Assembly: GCA_017311315.1 (NCBI GenBank)
Contig: CM029666.1
Span: 2,038,871-2,102,870 of the forward strand
From: Dendrocalamus latiflorus
Lineage: Eukaryota; Streptophyta; Magnoliopsida; Poales; Poaceae
DNA: 64,000 nucleotides
Direction of reading: 5' to 3'
Both the position numbers and the translations under genes were made by a program. Under the pieces are notes generated by a model. The model worked only from the letters and a program-made list of their open reading frames with translations, searched no databases and was not told where the DNA came from. Every line of letters begins with the position of its first letter. Positions within the stretch are counted from its first letter, which is position 1. Of the stretch, positions 36,218 through 47,627 are shown one piece after another.

Positions 36218-36834
36218 TTAGAGCACTACTTTATTATCTACTGTAGGCGCGACTACTGACGGTTTCATTATGGAGCAGCTCATGATCTTCATATCGATCT
36301 ATTATCCACCTCTGCATCTATTCTTTCTTAGCTAAACGGGTGGAAGATCCATCCAATTTGGTTATATCATGGACTCGAAAAACGGATCTGAATGAATTTC
36401 ACGGGATAGAGATATGGTATAAGAAATAGGCTATTAAGTAACTCTAAATGAATTGTGGATACATCTGTATCCTTAACATATACAGAGCAAAAGATATAGA
36501 AGTCCTGCGATACTCTCCCCACCAGGGGCGGATCCAGCGGTGGGGCGGGGGGGGGGGGGGGCTCGAGCCCCCCTACCGCTACCGGACCCATGGAGCCCCC
36601 CTAAAGCCCCCCCTAAATTTTTAGCTATAGATGTATGGTGTAGGAGGGGCTGAGGTTGACTGAAGGTAGAAGATGACCACAAAATAATCACATTAACAAA
36701 GCCCAGGAGCTTCCAGCCAAACCAAAGCCCAAGGCCCACAACAACAAACAAACCCAAACCCTAGTATCTGGCCAGTGGCCACCCCAAATCCCCAATCGCA
36801 ACTCTGCAGCGGCGGCGGCTCGCGACAACCGAGC

Positions 36835-36990
36835 AGCGGGCGGACGCCGGACGGGGGCGGACGCCGGAGAGTCGTGTGGCCCTGCGGGCGCCGGGCGGGG
36901 GCGGACGCCAGAGAGTCGCATGGCCCTGCGGGCGCCGGGCGGGTGCGGGCGCCGGGCGGGGGCGGGCGCCGGGCGGGAGCGGGGGCCTGG
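36835..36990 (+). repeat. GC-rich tandem repeat (GGGCGCCGGGCGGG)
   Basis: Units of GGGCGCCGGGCGGGGGCGGA repeat through the leader region of the hAT element and make long frames on the minus strand that are not genes. Confidence 0.7.
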
Positions 36991-37110
36991 CTGGCTGGCT
37001 GGAAGGAGGAGCCAGGAGGCGGCGCTGGCGAAGCACTGAGCCGCTGAGGGAGGAGGCGAGGAGGCGAGGAGCCGACTGCCGAAGTGCCGAGGAGGCGAGA
37101 AGATCTGAGG

Positions 37111-37141
37111 CTTCGAGCCAGGGGCGGATCCAGCTTCGAGC
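37111..37141 (+). mobile_element. 15-bp hAT remnant between 8-bp direct repeats
   Basis: CTTCGAGC (37111-37118), then CAGGGGCGGATCCAG (37119-37133), then CTTCGAGC again (37134-37141). The 15 bp equal the outermost bases of the left terminus at 36523, and the flanking repeats have hAT target-duplication length. The simplest reading is a related insertion of which only one terminal stub survives. Confidence 0.6.
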
Positions 37142-37314
37142 GGCTCAGCGGCGGGTTGGCCGGTTGGGGATTTAGGTTCCACCGTTCGAGCGTCTGCGTG
37201 GCCTCTGGCCCTCTGCTGGCTCTGCACTCCACAGACCACAGGTGATTAGGTATTTAGGTGAACTTAAATTCTTATTTGTTTGTGATTGTCTGATTGAATG
37301 ATTGAATTGAATAT

Positions 37315-39898
37315 ATGATTGGCATGTCAAATTTCAGAATGTCGAAAAGAAATTTGCGCAATTACTTTTCAAGTTCTAGTAGTTCAACTCCACATACTAA
37401 TGAGAGCACAAGTCAACCAAAGAAACCTAGAGCAGAGTTTAGTCAATCGGACATAATTGGGGACCCTGGAAACCGCCAAAAAATTGATGATTATCAACCT
37501 GAAATTAGAGACCAAGTAAAGAGAGCATATGCTTTGAGTGGTCCAACCCAACCTCGTGATTTTCTATTTCCTCGTAAATGGACGAGTGGTGAATGGAGAT
37601 CATTTCAAAAGACTTGGTTTGATGAATTTGATTGGCTAGAGTATAGTGAGTCCAAGGATGCAGCTTATTGCTTATATTGCTATCTCTTCTTTAATTCGGC
37701 AAAGCCTGAAAAATTTGGGAGTTCTGTCTTTGCACATCAAGATTATGTGAATTGGAAGAAAGCTAAGGATACTTTTAATAACCACAGTGTTTGCAAGACT
37801 CATGTAGAGGCTAGGCTAAAGTGTGATGATTTTATGAACCAAAGGACAAATGTGGGTAGAAAATTAGTTGAAGTAAGCAAGGAGGAAGAAAAACGATATG
37901 AGATTCGTTTGACATCTTCTTTAGATGTTGCAAGATTTCTCATATCGCAAGGGGATGCTTTTCGTGGACATGATGAAACTTATACTTCCCTCAACAAGGG
38001 TACATACAGAGAGATGGTTGACTGGTACAAAGATAAGGTTGAGATAGTGAAGGAGGCATATGAAAAAGGTTCTAAAAATTGCCAGATGTTATCTCATCAT
38101 ATACAGAAGGACCTTACAAAAGCTTGTGCAGAGGAAGTCACAGCTGTCATTATGGATGAGATTCGAGGTAGAAAATTCTCGGTGCTTATTGATGAGTCTC
38201 GAGATGTATCAATAAAGGAGCAAATGACAGTGATTCTAAGGTTAGTACTCGACAGTTTCAATTTCTTGCCTAGATTTTTACCTGTATTTCTACAATTATA
38301 CTAACACATAAAGAAATGTGGTGTGCAGGTTTGTGAATGATGAAGGGAAAGTGGTGGAGAGATTTCTTGGACTTCAGCATGTTGAGAGGTGTACAGCTGT
38401 TGCATTGAAAGAAGCTTTGGTCGGTATGCTTTCAAGTCACAATTTGTCAATCTCTATGCTTCGTGGGCAAGGGTATGATGGAGCTTCTAATATGAGAGGT
38501 GAATTTAATGGGGTGCAGAAATTGATTCGTGATGAAAATCCTTATGCTTTCTATGTGCATTGTTTTGCCCATCAATTGCAACTAGTGGTTGTTACCGTTT
38601 CAACTTCTAGTGCAGACATTGTAGATTTCTTTAACTATGTTCCTTTAATAGTCAGCAATGTGGGTGCATCTTGTATGAGAAAGGATGCCTTGCTTGCAAA
38701 GCATCATGATGTGTTGCTAGAAAAGATTGAGAATGGTGAGATTATGTCTGGAAGAGGTTTAAACCAGGAAAGTAGCCTAGCTAGGCCTGGAGATACTAGA
38801 TGGGGTTCACATCTTAAAACTTTGCTTCGGATTTTGGTGATGTGGGAGGCTATCATAGATGTCCTTGAGATAGTGAAGAAAGATTCAATTAAACCAACAT
38901 GTAATGGTGGAGGTTTAGGTTTAATTTCCAAAATGGAGAGCTTTGATTTTGTGTTCATCATGCATTTGATGATAGAATTGTTGAGCATGACAGATATTTT
39001 GTCACGTGCTTTGCAAAGGAAGGATCAAGACATAGTTGAAGCAATGCATTTGATCACGGATGTGAAAGATAGCTTGCAGGATATGAGGGAGAATGGATGG
39101 GAGCCATTACTCAAAAAAGTGAAAACATTCTGTGATAAGAATGAGATTGAAGTGCCAGATATGGATAAGGAAATAAATGTTAGAGGGACATCTAGACGTA
39201 GAAAGCAAAAGGTAACAAACATGCATTACTACCATGTTGAGATTTTTCTTGTCGCCATTGATGCCATTTTGACTGAGCTGAATCATCGGTTTAGTGAAAT
39301 TAGTTCAGAGTTATTAGTATGTATGGCTTCTTTTAACCCAAGGAACTCCTTCTCTAATTTTGATGTGGATAAACTTGTGAGACTTGCTGAAATTTATGCT
39401 GAGGATTTTGATATTGGTGACCTTACTGTTTTGCCAACTCAACTTAGAGCCTTTGTCAACCGTGCTAGAAGAACTCAAGAATTTCTTGGATGTACTGAAC
39501 TTGGAAAAGTTGTTGAAATTATGGTCAAGACTAACATGGACACATCTTATCGATTGATTTATCGTCTCATTGAGCTAACATTGATACTTCCAGTGGCAAC
39601 GGCTTCAGTTGAGAGGATATTTTCAGCCATGTCCATTATAAAGACAGATTTGCGTAGTAAAATGGGCGATGAATGGCTCAATGACTTGATGATATCCTAT
39701 AATGAGAAGGAGATATTTAGAAACATTGATAATGAAAAGATCAAAAAGCGGTTTCAAGAGATGAAAAAACGTCGTATGTTATTGCCTAAAAAATTAGTGG
39801 TACGCTCTATTCTCTTCTAAATTCATAATTTGGAGGTCCATATTTGTTTAACTAATCAATTATGTCTATTTGTGTAGATTGCTTCTCCGGATGAATAA
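37315..39898 (+). CDS. hAT transposase, Tip100 group (TTF-type zinc finger, DUF4371, hAT dimerisation)
   Basis: Three exons join in frame: 37315-38240, 38329-39799, 39878-39898. They total 2418 nt, or 805 aa, with GT-AG at both introns and no internal stop. The N-terminal Ser-rich tail leads into a TTF-type zinc-finger region (FLFPRKWTSGEWRSFQKTWF, then AAYCLYCYLFF, with HQDYVNWKKA and KTHVEARLKC). Next comes a DUF4371-like core (FSVLIDESRDVSIKEQMTVI, GQGYDGASNMRG, VHCFAHQLQL, RPGDTRWGSH). The C-terminal hAT dimerisation block is LPVATASVERIFSAMSIIKT followed by LRSKMGDEWLNDLM. Such enzymes cut and paste elements with CAGGGGC-type ends. If the second intron is retained, the frame ends instead at 39820. 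Domestication cannot be excluded, but the adjacent left terminus argues for a transposon gene. Confidence 0.88.
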
Positions 39899-40123
39899 TG
39901 GGTGTCACCGTCACGCGTCGTCTATTAGTTTCGTAATTTGGCCTTTCGGTATGGATAAACTGCATCTTTTATTTTTCATGATGTATTTTGTGATTGTCAT
40001 CGTTCATCGATGTTTTGATATAAGACTACTTCAAACTATTATATTTGTCTTTTGTGGGGGGTCATAGTGGAGTTATGTCGGTGTAACGTTTTTGTTCAGC
40101 CCCTCCAAAAAAATTTTCCTGGC

Positions 40124-41434
40124 CCACCGTTTGCCAATCCTTCCCGCCTGCCAAATCAGAGTGCTGCAGCCTCCGCAAATCTCAGCGCTGCCGACTCCGC
40201 TTGTTCGCCCTCCCTCCTCTTTCTTCGCAAGATTTATTTCCCCATCTTTCTTCGCAAGATTTATCTCCCCATCTTTCTTCGCAAGATTTTATTTCCTCAG
40301 TTTCACATGAGGAGGAGACGAGGGTGGCTGTAGGGGCCAAAGGTTGCCTGAACGATGGAACGGTAGAACCGACTTCAAGAGCTGAAAAATGGTCTTAGCT
40401 CCTCTTCTTACCATAACAATGCACATGCCCTAACTGACCAGTTGATCTGTGAATAGATTTCTTTCAGAGGAGCTGATTTGCGAATAGCTAAAGCTAGCTA
40501 GCTAGCTGTTTGACCCATCATCTATGCGTCTTCTTTCTTGATGACTCATACACAAGGAAAAAAAAGAGAGAGAAATGAGCTGTGTGTGGCAAGCCCAGTG
40601 GGCTGGAACGAAGGATGGTCGGTGGACCTAGCGTTCTTTTGTTCTGGGCTATATTATTTGGGCCTATCCAAACCTGGGCCTTAGGCTTTCTTCTGTTCCG
40701 CCATCGGCCCTATCCATCCGTCGCCCCCAAGGCCCCAACTGCAGGCTCCTCCCGGTGGCTTGGTTCGAAGTAAAGAGGACACGACGTGTGCGTGTGCGTG
40801 TAGGTGTCCGTCTCGCAGCTCGCAACCGCCATCGGCAGCCAACCGGAATTCAATCCCGCGGCTGGTCCCCGACGCAATTGAAAAAAAAATCCAATCTTTT
40901 CCCCTCAACAAAACAAGAATACAAAATCAAAACCCAATCGTTCTCCAAGTTCCTCTCCTCCCTTCTCCAAGCTTCCCGTCCCCCCTTCTCCATCGTTTAC
41001 CACCAAGGCTAGGAGTAAAAAGTCGTGCATCTCCTCAGTTCTCCCCTCTCCTCTCCCAGGGTTTGTTTCCGACGCCGCTTCCATTGTCGCTTCCATTAGG
41101 TGCACCACCTTTTTCCTCTAAAAAAAATATAATCTTTCTTCCTTTCTCCATCTCTGAAAAATCTTATTGTTTCGCTGCTGTTTGAGGCTCTCATTCTTTG
41201 TGATTTATCTCAGTTGTAATGTTGATCGTTCGTGGCATCTAGTACGTGTTCTTTTTCTCTTCTTGTTAAGCGATCCCATCAATAGTGTCCCAATTCTCCC
41301 CCGCTTGCTTAGCTTAGAATTCACTAGTACATTGTGAGGCAAATGTAATCCCGCGCTCTTCAGGATGCTTAATTTGTTGCAGTTGCTTGGTTCAGGCAAA
41401 TTTCCAAGCTTTTCGTGCCCGCCGCTTGATTGAT
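40124..41434 (+). other. Probable promoter and 5' leader of the lipid phosphate phosphatase gene
   Basis: 40225-40300 is a threefold CATCTTTCTTCGCAAGATTT repeat. 40580-40860 is mixed GC-rich sequence. From about 40895 the sequence turns into CT-rich leader-like DNA (CTCCTCCCTTCTCCAAGCTT and similar) and continues to the LINE insertion at 41434. No coding exon is recognised. The link to the downstream phosphatase rests on direction and on the absence of another gene between. Confidence 0.4.
41422..41434 (+). repeat. Target-site duplication of the LINE (left copy)
   Basis: CCGCTTGATTGAT, identical to 47564-47576. It directly abuts the T-run that is the LINE's poly(A) tail read on the plus strand. 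Confidence 0.85.
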
Positions 41435-41629
41435 TTTTTTAGAAAACGGAATATAATCATATTCCGGTCTTGATCATTCACTTGAATGACTACAACCGAT
41501 CAGTACCAAAGTAGAACAAGCCAACCACACATCACCAAACGGTGTTACACAGCCTTCATAGCACAATACAAGAGCCAAAAGGACTTAACCTCAGCTCCAA
41601 CAAAAGCCAAAAGGACCTAATCCTTTAAT

Positions 41630-44600
41630 CTAAAACCAGCCCTCCACCCAAACTTGCTGAAAAACTCGATCACCACCCTCTAAGAGTGTCATTCTCGCTT
41701 CCTCTTTAGACAGTTGCGACCAGCTTCTGATCCAGTAAGTCCCCCTGAAAATGACCTGCACAAAGGAGTGAGAATTGATTCTTTTGAAAACGGCGTCATT
41801 TCTATTCAACCACAGAGCCCAGCAAAAAACCGCTCTACCCACAAGAAGCTGATTTCTAAGCTTCATAGAAAAACTTCTAAGCCACGAACCAAACAATATC
41901 TCAACATTAGCAGGAGGTTGAATTCCAAAACAAATGACTACCACATTCCAAAAGAACCGAGCCACATGGCACTCGAAAAAAAGATGCTGAATGCTCTCCC
42001 TAGAAGAACAAAAACAACACTTAGTACTCCCTTGCCACTGTCTCTTTGCAAGATTATCTTTTGTTAATATAACTCCTTTCTTTAAAAACCATAGAAACAC
42101 TTTGATCTTGAGTGGTATCTTTGCTTTCCAAAATAAATTCTTTTGTGAACTACCTTCTCTTACCAAGAGATTAGTGTACAAGGAACGAGTAGAAAAAACT
42201 CCACTTTTATGCAAGTTCCATACTAAAACATCTTCTTGATCATTCAGATATACTTGCATTATCAAACGCACCAACTTAAACCACGCCACCCGCTTATCAC
42301 CAACCAATGCTCTTCTAAAAGAGACATTTAGCGGTGTTGCACTAAGAACTTGTGCCACCGTCACATTCTTTTTTCTAACAATTCTATACAAATCAGGGAA
42401 TCTCGTCCTTAGCGCTTCCTTCCCAAACCAAATATCCTCCCAAAATCTAGCTTGTTGACCATTATTAACCTTGAATCTACTCCTAGTTAGCACAAGGTCT
42501 TTGACCTCCATAAGACCACTCCAAAAATGTGAATCCCCTGGTTTTTTAACCATTTGTGATAAGGCCTTACCTTTCAAATATTTTCTCTTAAGCATGCTCT
42601 GCCAGAGGCCATCCCCATTCAATAACTTAAACAACCATTTACTTAACAAACTACAATTTTGCATTTCCAGGTTTAAAATGCCCAAACCCCCACCTCTTTT
42701 GGCTGACTAAGGATACCCCATCTAGCCAATCTATATTTCTTTTCATTCCCATCATTTTGCCAGAAAAATCTGGAACGGTAATAATCCAGTTTCTTAATCA
42801 CTCCTTTAGGAATCTTGAAAAAGGACATCATAAACATCGGAAGACTCGATAAAACCGAATTGATTAAAACGAGTCTGCCGCCTACCGACAATAATTTGCT
42901 CTTCCAACTACTAAGCTTCTTCTGATACCTTTCCTCGACTTCCCTCCAATCCTTGTTCAAAACCTTTCTATAATGCATAGGGAGGCCTAAGTACCTAAAC
43001 GGTAAAGATCCCTCCTTGCAACCAAACAGTTCAACATAATCGGCACTCTTGGCCTTCGCGTTTCCAAAGCAGAAAACTTCACTTTTATGAAAGTTTATTT
43101 TTAGGCCCGACATCTCTTCGAAAGTACTTAGTACTAACCTCAGATTTTTTGCCTTTTCGAAATCATCTTCCATAAAAAGAATAGTATCATCCGCATACTG
43201 AAGAATCGACAAACCACCATCTACTAGATGAGGCACTAGGCCCCTAAACTGACCACAGCCTTTGGCTCTTTCTAAAAGAATTGCCAACATATCAGCTACT
43301 AGATTGAAAAGGCCAGGCGACAGGGGATCCCCTTGCCTCAAACCCTTTCTAGTCTGAAAAAAGTGGCCTATGTTATCATTCACTTTGACCCCTACACTGC
43401 CACCACTGACCACTGATTCAATCCACTTGCCCCACTTTTCCGAAAAGCCTTTTAATCTCAAAACCTGCTGCAAAAAGGACCAACTCACCTTATCATAGGC
43501 TTTCTCAAAATCTAGTTTAAGGATAACCCCACCCAACTTTTCTTTGTTTAGCTCATGTAATGTTTCATGCAAAATAACTGCACCTTCCAAAATATTCCTT
43601 CCCGGAATAAAAGCCGTTTGGGAAGGTCTAATTACCTTGCTCACGACCCCTGAGATCCTATTAGCTAATACTTTTGTAAAAATCTTAAAGCTGACATTAA
43701 GCATACAAATTGGTCTATACTGCTGAATTTGCTTAACCTCTTTTTGTTTTGGAAGAAGGGATATTACTCCAAAATTAAGGCTAAAGAGAGGAAGTTTATT
43801 CTTATGGAAATCTTTAAACATGGCCATTAGGTCATCTTTTATTAGACTCCAAAAAAGCTGATAAAACTCAACCGGAAATCCATCAGGACCCGGGGCTTTA
43901 TTGTGCTTCATTTGAAAAATGGCCTCCCTAACTTCCTTTTCCGAGAACTCCTCCGTAAGTATCCTATTCTCTGCTTCAGAAACTTGCGGGATATCATTCT
44001 TGTACGTTTCATCAAGGATCAAGCTATTCCTCGACGAAGTCCCAAACAGGTTTTTATAATATTTTGTAATAAAATTCTCCAACTTAACATCTCCCTCAAT
44101 CACCCCTTCTTCTTGGTCAAGACGAAAAATTCTAGTTTTTCTTCTCTTACCATTAGCAACCATTTGGAAATATTTTGTATTGTTGTCACCCTGCAAGAGC
44201 TCCATGGTCTTAGCCCTTTGAAACCATTTAAATTCCTCCACCCGAAGCAAATGAGCTAGTCTCTCTTTCACCCCTTGCTTCAGGTCCACTTCACGCTGAG
44301 ACAGAAGATGCGTTTCCGCTTTTCTATCAAGCTTATCCGCTACCCTGCCCAACTCTTGCCTTTCCCTCTTACACACCCCCTTCTCGTTCTTTGCCCAACC
44401 TCTTAAGAACTGTCTCACTCTTCTGATTTTATTCTGCCACCTTTGAATAGACGAAAAACCCTTTTTTCTTCTATCCAAACCTTAGACACTAAATCGAAGA
44501 AACCCTCACGTAAGAACCATCCTAGTTCAAATTTGAACATTGGTTGACCCTTACCCTGGGTTCCTTCCCCCGTGCTAAGCAAAAGCGGAGTATGATCCGA

Positions 44601-45278
44601 AAGATCTCTACCCAAAGCCTTCACCACTGAAAGAGGGAACTTTTGTTCCCACTCCGTGCTCGCTAAAATCCTATCCAGCTTTTCATAAGTTGGCACTTTC
44701 CGGGAGTTAGCCCAAGTAAAGTTTCTTCCGGACATAACCATTTCCCTCAAATTTAAGCTATCTATAATTGCATTAAAAAGAAACGGCCATTTTCCATCAA
44801 ATTTATCATTATTCTTCTCACTCGGATTTCTAATTATATTGAAGTCTCCACCAATCAACATTGGCAACGTTTCCTTATTACAAGCTTGGACCAACTCCGT
44901 AAGAAAAACTTCCTTGAATTCTGGTTGCGCTGCCGCATAAACAGCCACCAAACTCCATTGAAAGCCATCCAATTTGTTCCTGAGATGGAATTTCACGAAG
45001 AAATCCCCTTCTGCAATACTACCAATGTCAAAGACATTCAAGTTCACGCCCAACAATATACCTCCAGATCTCCCATGTGGCACCGTCCAATGCCAGAGAA
45101 AATCCCTTCCTCCACACAATTTATTCAGTTTTGCTGACGAGAAATCTTTTTTCCCGGTTTCCAAAAGAGCAATAAAGTCTAAACTCTGCTCTCTGGAAAT
45201 TTCATAAAGAAATCTAAATTTAGCTAAGTCTTTAAGACCTCTGCAATTCCAGAAAAAACCTTTCATGAAGAACTCCAT
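41630..45278 (-). pseudogene. LINE ORF2: endonuclease / reverse transcriptase / zf-RVT (two one-base frame breaks)
   Basis: The frame opens at 45278 with an APE-type endonuclease (FFWNCRGL, ALLETG, GGDFNIIRN, and SDHTPLLL as the catalytic SDH). It then passes to reverse transcriptase (NKAPGPDGFPVEFY, CMLNVSFKIFTKVLANRI, LKLDFEKAYDKVSW, GLRQGDPLSP and the YADD box in LQYADDTILF) and ends with a zf-RVT domain (CCFCSSRESIQHLFFEC). The endonuclease frame ends at 44415 while the RT frame is open from 44478; the break is in a run of six A/T at 44462-44467. The RT and zf-RVT frames separate at a run of five at 42687-42691. Restoring one base at each run would make the ORF continuous, so the element may be functional in the true genome if these are assembly errors. 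Confidence 0.88.
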
Positions 45279-47508
45279 TTCGAAACTCTAACCTTTCCTT
45301 TTTTCCCAAGTCCTTTTCCAAACGACTTAGCGTTGGACTTGTGATTTTTAACAACAGCTCTATTTTCACAACTTAGGTGATAGTTATCCTCATCTAAAAT
45401 TTCATCCACCAAATCCCCACACAAATGCTTAACTACCTGTAATTCTAAATCCGCTAAACTCTCCGACTCGCTAACACTACTGCTACGCGGGCTTTCACTG
45501 CACTTTTCTAAACTGGACGAAACTCTGGACCTCTCTACACAAAGCATACGGTTAACAACTGAAAATAAATCATCAGCACTGTTACTAGCAACTACCCCTA
45601 ACTCACCAACCCTACTAACAGCAGAAGAAACCGGAATAGAGCAAAACGAATTAACTGAAACATTACCTTCCATTTGCTCCAAGTTTCGCACCACCGCCCG
45701 CCGTTCCGCCCGCCTCAAGATGTGCTCATCAGCCGCGCCCGCCAGACGCGAGCTAGCCCTTGAAGGTGAAACCACCACCTCCCTTATCAGCCCGGCTGCC
45801 TCCACACAAGCATCAGGCCCGACCACCATCCCCACCTGACCACTTCCCTTCGCTACTTCCAGCCGGTTCTGAACACCCAGCACCCCTTCCGACCCCTTCA
45901 ACTGGCCCGCCAGCTGAGCATCAGCCGACGCCCCCACCAACTCCCCTGCGCCGAACTCCCCCAGCTTGCTGTCCTGGACAGCTGACTCAACACCACCCGG
46001 CCTCTCCTCCAGGAAACTCCCCTGCGCTAAGGGCTCACAGAGACAGCCCTCCAACTCCTCCTCAGCTTCACCACCCAAAGCGCTGGGACCTCTAGGGTCC
46101 AAACCAGCCCCCTCCTCCACTGCACCTCTCTGCATGTACTGCCGACCGCTCTGTTCCACACCTCCTTCAGCCTTTTCTAGCACATTGTCTACCACCTCAC
46201 CAAACGTTTTCTTCAGCGAAAGATTCAGTATCTCCTCCGCTTGTCCTTTAAGAAAACCTCTAAACTCCTCCTCACTCATTCTCTGGACTATCTCTTTGAG
46301 CGATTCACTGGCAGACTTTTCCTCTTTCGCCGGCGCCCCATTACTCTTCCCACCGGCCCCCTTCAACCGCTTGTGCTCCCTTGCACCATTCAGCTCCTCA
46401 CCCAGCAAATCATCCTCCTCCAAACCCCCCTCCTCATTCCCAAACCCATCCTTATCCCCTCCATTCCAATCCACCTCTACCTCTTCTCCATTTTCATCGA
46501 AACCTTTCTTTTCCACCTCAAATTCCAATTCAAAATAATGATCCCCAATGACCACATCTAAATGTGCAGGAATCAACTTCGGATTGAGGACAGCAACAAA
46601 AATCCTTCCAAAAGCATTCTTCCTAGTCGACTCCATATCTACCGTTTGCGTTGAACCAAGCATCGACCCGATTGCCCACAGAATCAAAAACTCTCTCAGA
46701 GCTTTGCTAATCCCAAACACCTTGATCCACACTTTAGGAAGTAAGAACCCCTCCTCCTTCTCATGCCACTCCTCAAATAACAATCTGACACCTGTTGACA
46801 CTCCTTCCACCTTCACATCTGCCCCCCCCCCAAACGCAATCGAACGCTGCAATTCAGACTTCGAGGGAAACTGAGTGACAAAAGCATTATCCCCATATTT
46901 CTCTAGAACCCACTTCCACTTCCCTGGAACAATCCTCTGCAACTGTGCACAAACTTGATCCTCAGACAGCACTCCTCCAGCAATGGTAACCAAAGCTCTC
47001 TTTGAGTCCTTTTCCCCCTAGGCAGCGGTGGATGCTGAATATGGAAGAACCCCAAACCATGCACCGCATACCCGACTGCATGAGCAATTGGCCTCGGCAT
47101 TTTGAGAATCGGGCACCTGTGATTCACATGCTCATGGCTGTCACAAATAACGCAATACACATCCACCGAACAACCCGCCGCCAAATGCCCCTTCTTAGTA
47201 CACCTCGAGCACCTGATTCCTGCCAAGCCAACCTCTCCTTCGTCATCTGCACCCCCCTGAACCTCCTCCTCTTGCACTGCGCCCACACCCACCTTCCCAT
47301 TCCCAACTGTGGCCTTGACTGCAGCGAGCTCAGCCACCTTAGAGATCACATGATCAGCAGGCTGCCCCAAATGCCGCACCACTCCACGCCCTTGTCTGCC
47401 ACCAAAACCACCACGCTGCCCCCCCGACCTCCACCCAACACCACCGCCATGGCCGAACCGCGTCCAGCCCCTTCCCCTGAAAACGCCACCCTCAGCCGGG
47501 GTCCTCAT
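45263..47508 (-). pseudogene. LINE ORF1: zinc knuckle plus DUF4283-like domain (one one-base frame break)
   Basis: The first Met codon within the element is near 47508 (MRTPAEGG). A Gly/Arg-rich region (GRGWTRFGHGGGVGWRSGGQ) leads to paired CCHC knuckles (CSRCTKKGHLAAGC, then CVICDSHEHVNHRC). After a shift at the four-base run 47010-47013 comes a DUF4283-like domain (VTIAGGVLSEDQVCAQLQRI, WIKVFGISKALREF) and a long acidic linker. ORF1 binds RNA in L1 elements. The stop codon at 45263-45265 overlaps the ORF2 start at 45276-45278, so the two ORFs share 16 nt. Confidence 0.85.
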
Positions 47509-47563
47509 CCCCCGACCTACATCCTGAGCACCACGCCCCACCGCGCGGAATCCACCACCACCA

Positions 47564-47576
47564 CCGCTTGATTGAT
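47564..47576 (+). repeat. Target-site duplication of the LINE (right copy)
   Basis: CCGCTTGATTGAT, identical to 41422-41434. It marks the 5' end of the minus-strand LINE. Confidence 0.85.
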
Positions 47577-47627
47577 TGATCGATTCCGCGTCTGCCACTC
47601 TTTTTTTTCGCCTTCTTGCCGTCTTCA

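Larger units (their letters stand above)
36523..40123 (+). mobile_element. Tip100-type hAT transposon, right terminus lost or unrecognisable
   Basis: The left terminus CAGGGGCGGATCCAGC at 36523 is the CAGGGGCGG type of Tip100-like hAT elements, followed by G/C-homopolymer subterminal repeats. An intact-looking transposase gene follows. Near 40095-40123 the sequence CAGCCCCTCCAAAAAAATTTTCCTGGC resembles the subterminal part of such right ends, but the terminal ...CCGCCCCTG is missing. No 8-bp duplication of the left flank CTCCCCAC is found there. Confidence 0.7.
41435..47563 (-). mobile_element. Near full-length L1-type LINE with 13-bp TSD
   Basis: Two consecutive minus-strand ORFs (ORF1 with a DUF4283-like domain and zinc knuckle; ORF2 with endonuclease, reverse transcriptase and zf-RVT) lie between perfect 13-bp direct repeats CCGCTTGATTGAT. 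The 3' end is a short A-run (TTCTAAAAAAATC on the minus strand). The 6.13-kb length is near full length. Little or no 5' UTR precedes ORF1, so a small 5' truncation is likely. All three frame breaks are one-base losses in homopolymers. Confidence 0.92.

Noticed and set aside
36688..37239. Minus-strand proline/alanine-rich frames of about 180 codons
   Set aside because: They come from GC-rich tandem repeats in the leader of the hAT element; two frames are open in parallel and neither has a domain.
45760..47571. Plus-strand frames of 106-190 codons opposite the LINE
   Set aside because: They are shadows of LINE ORF1 on the minus strand.
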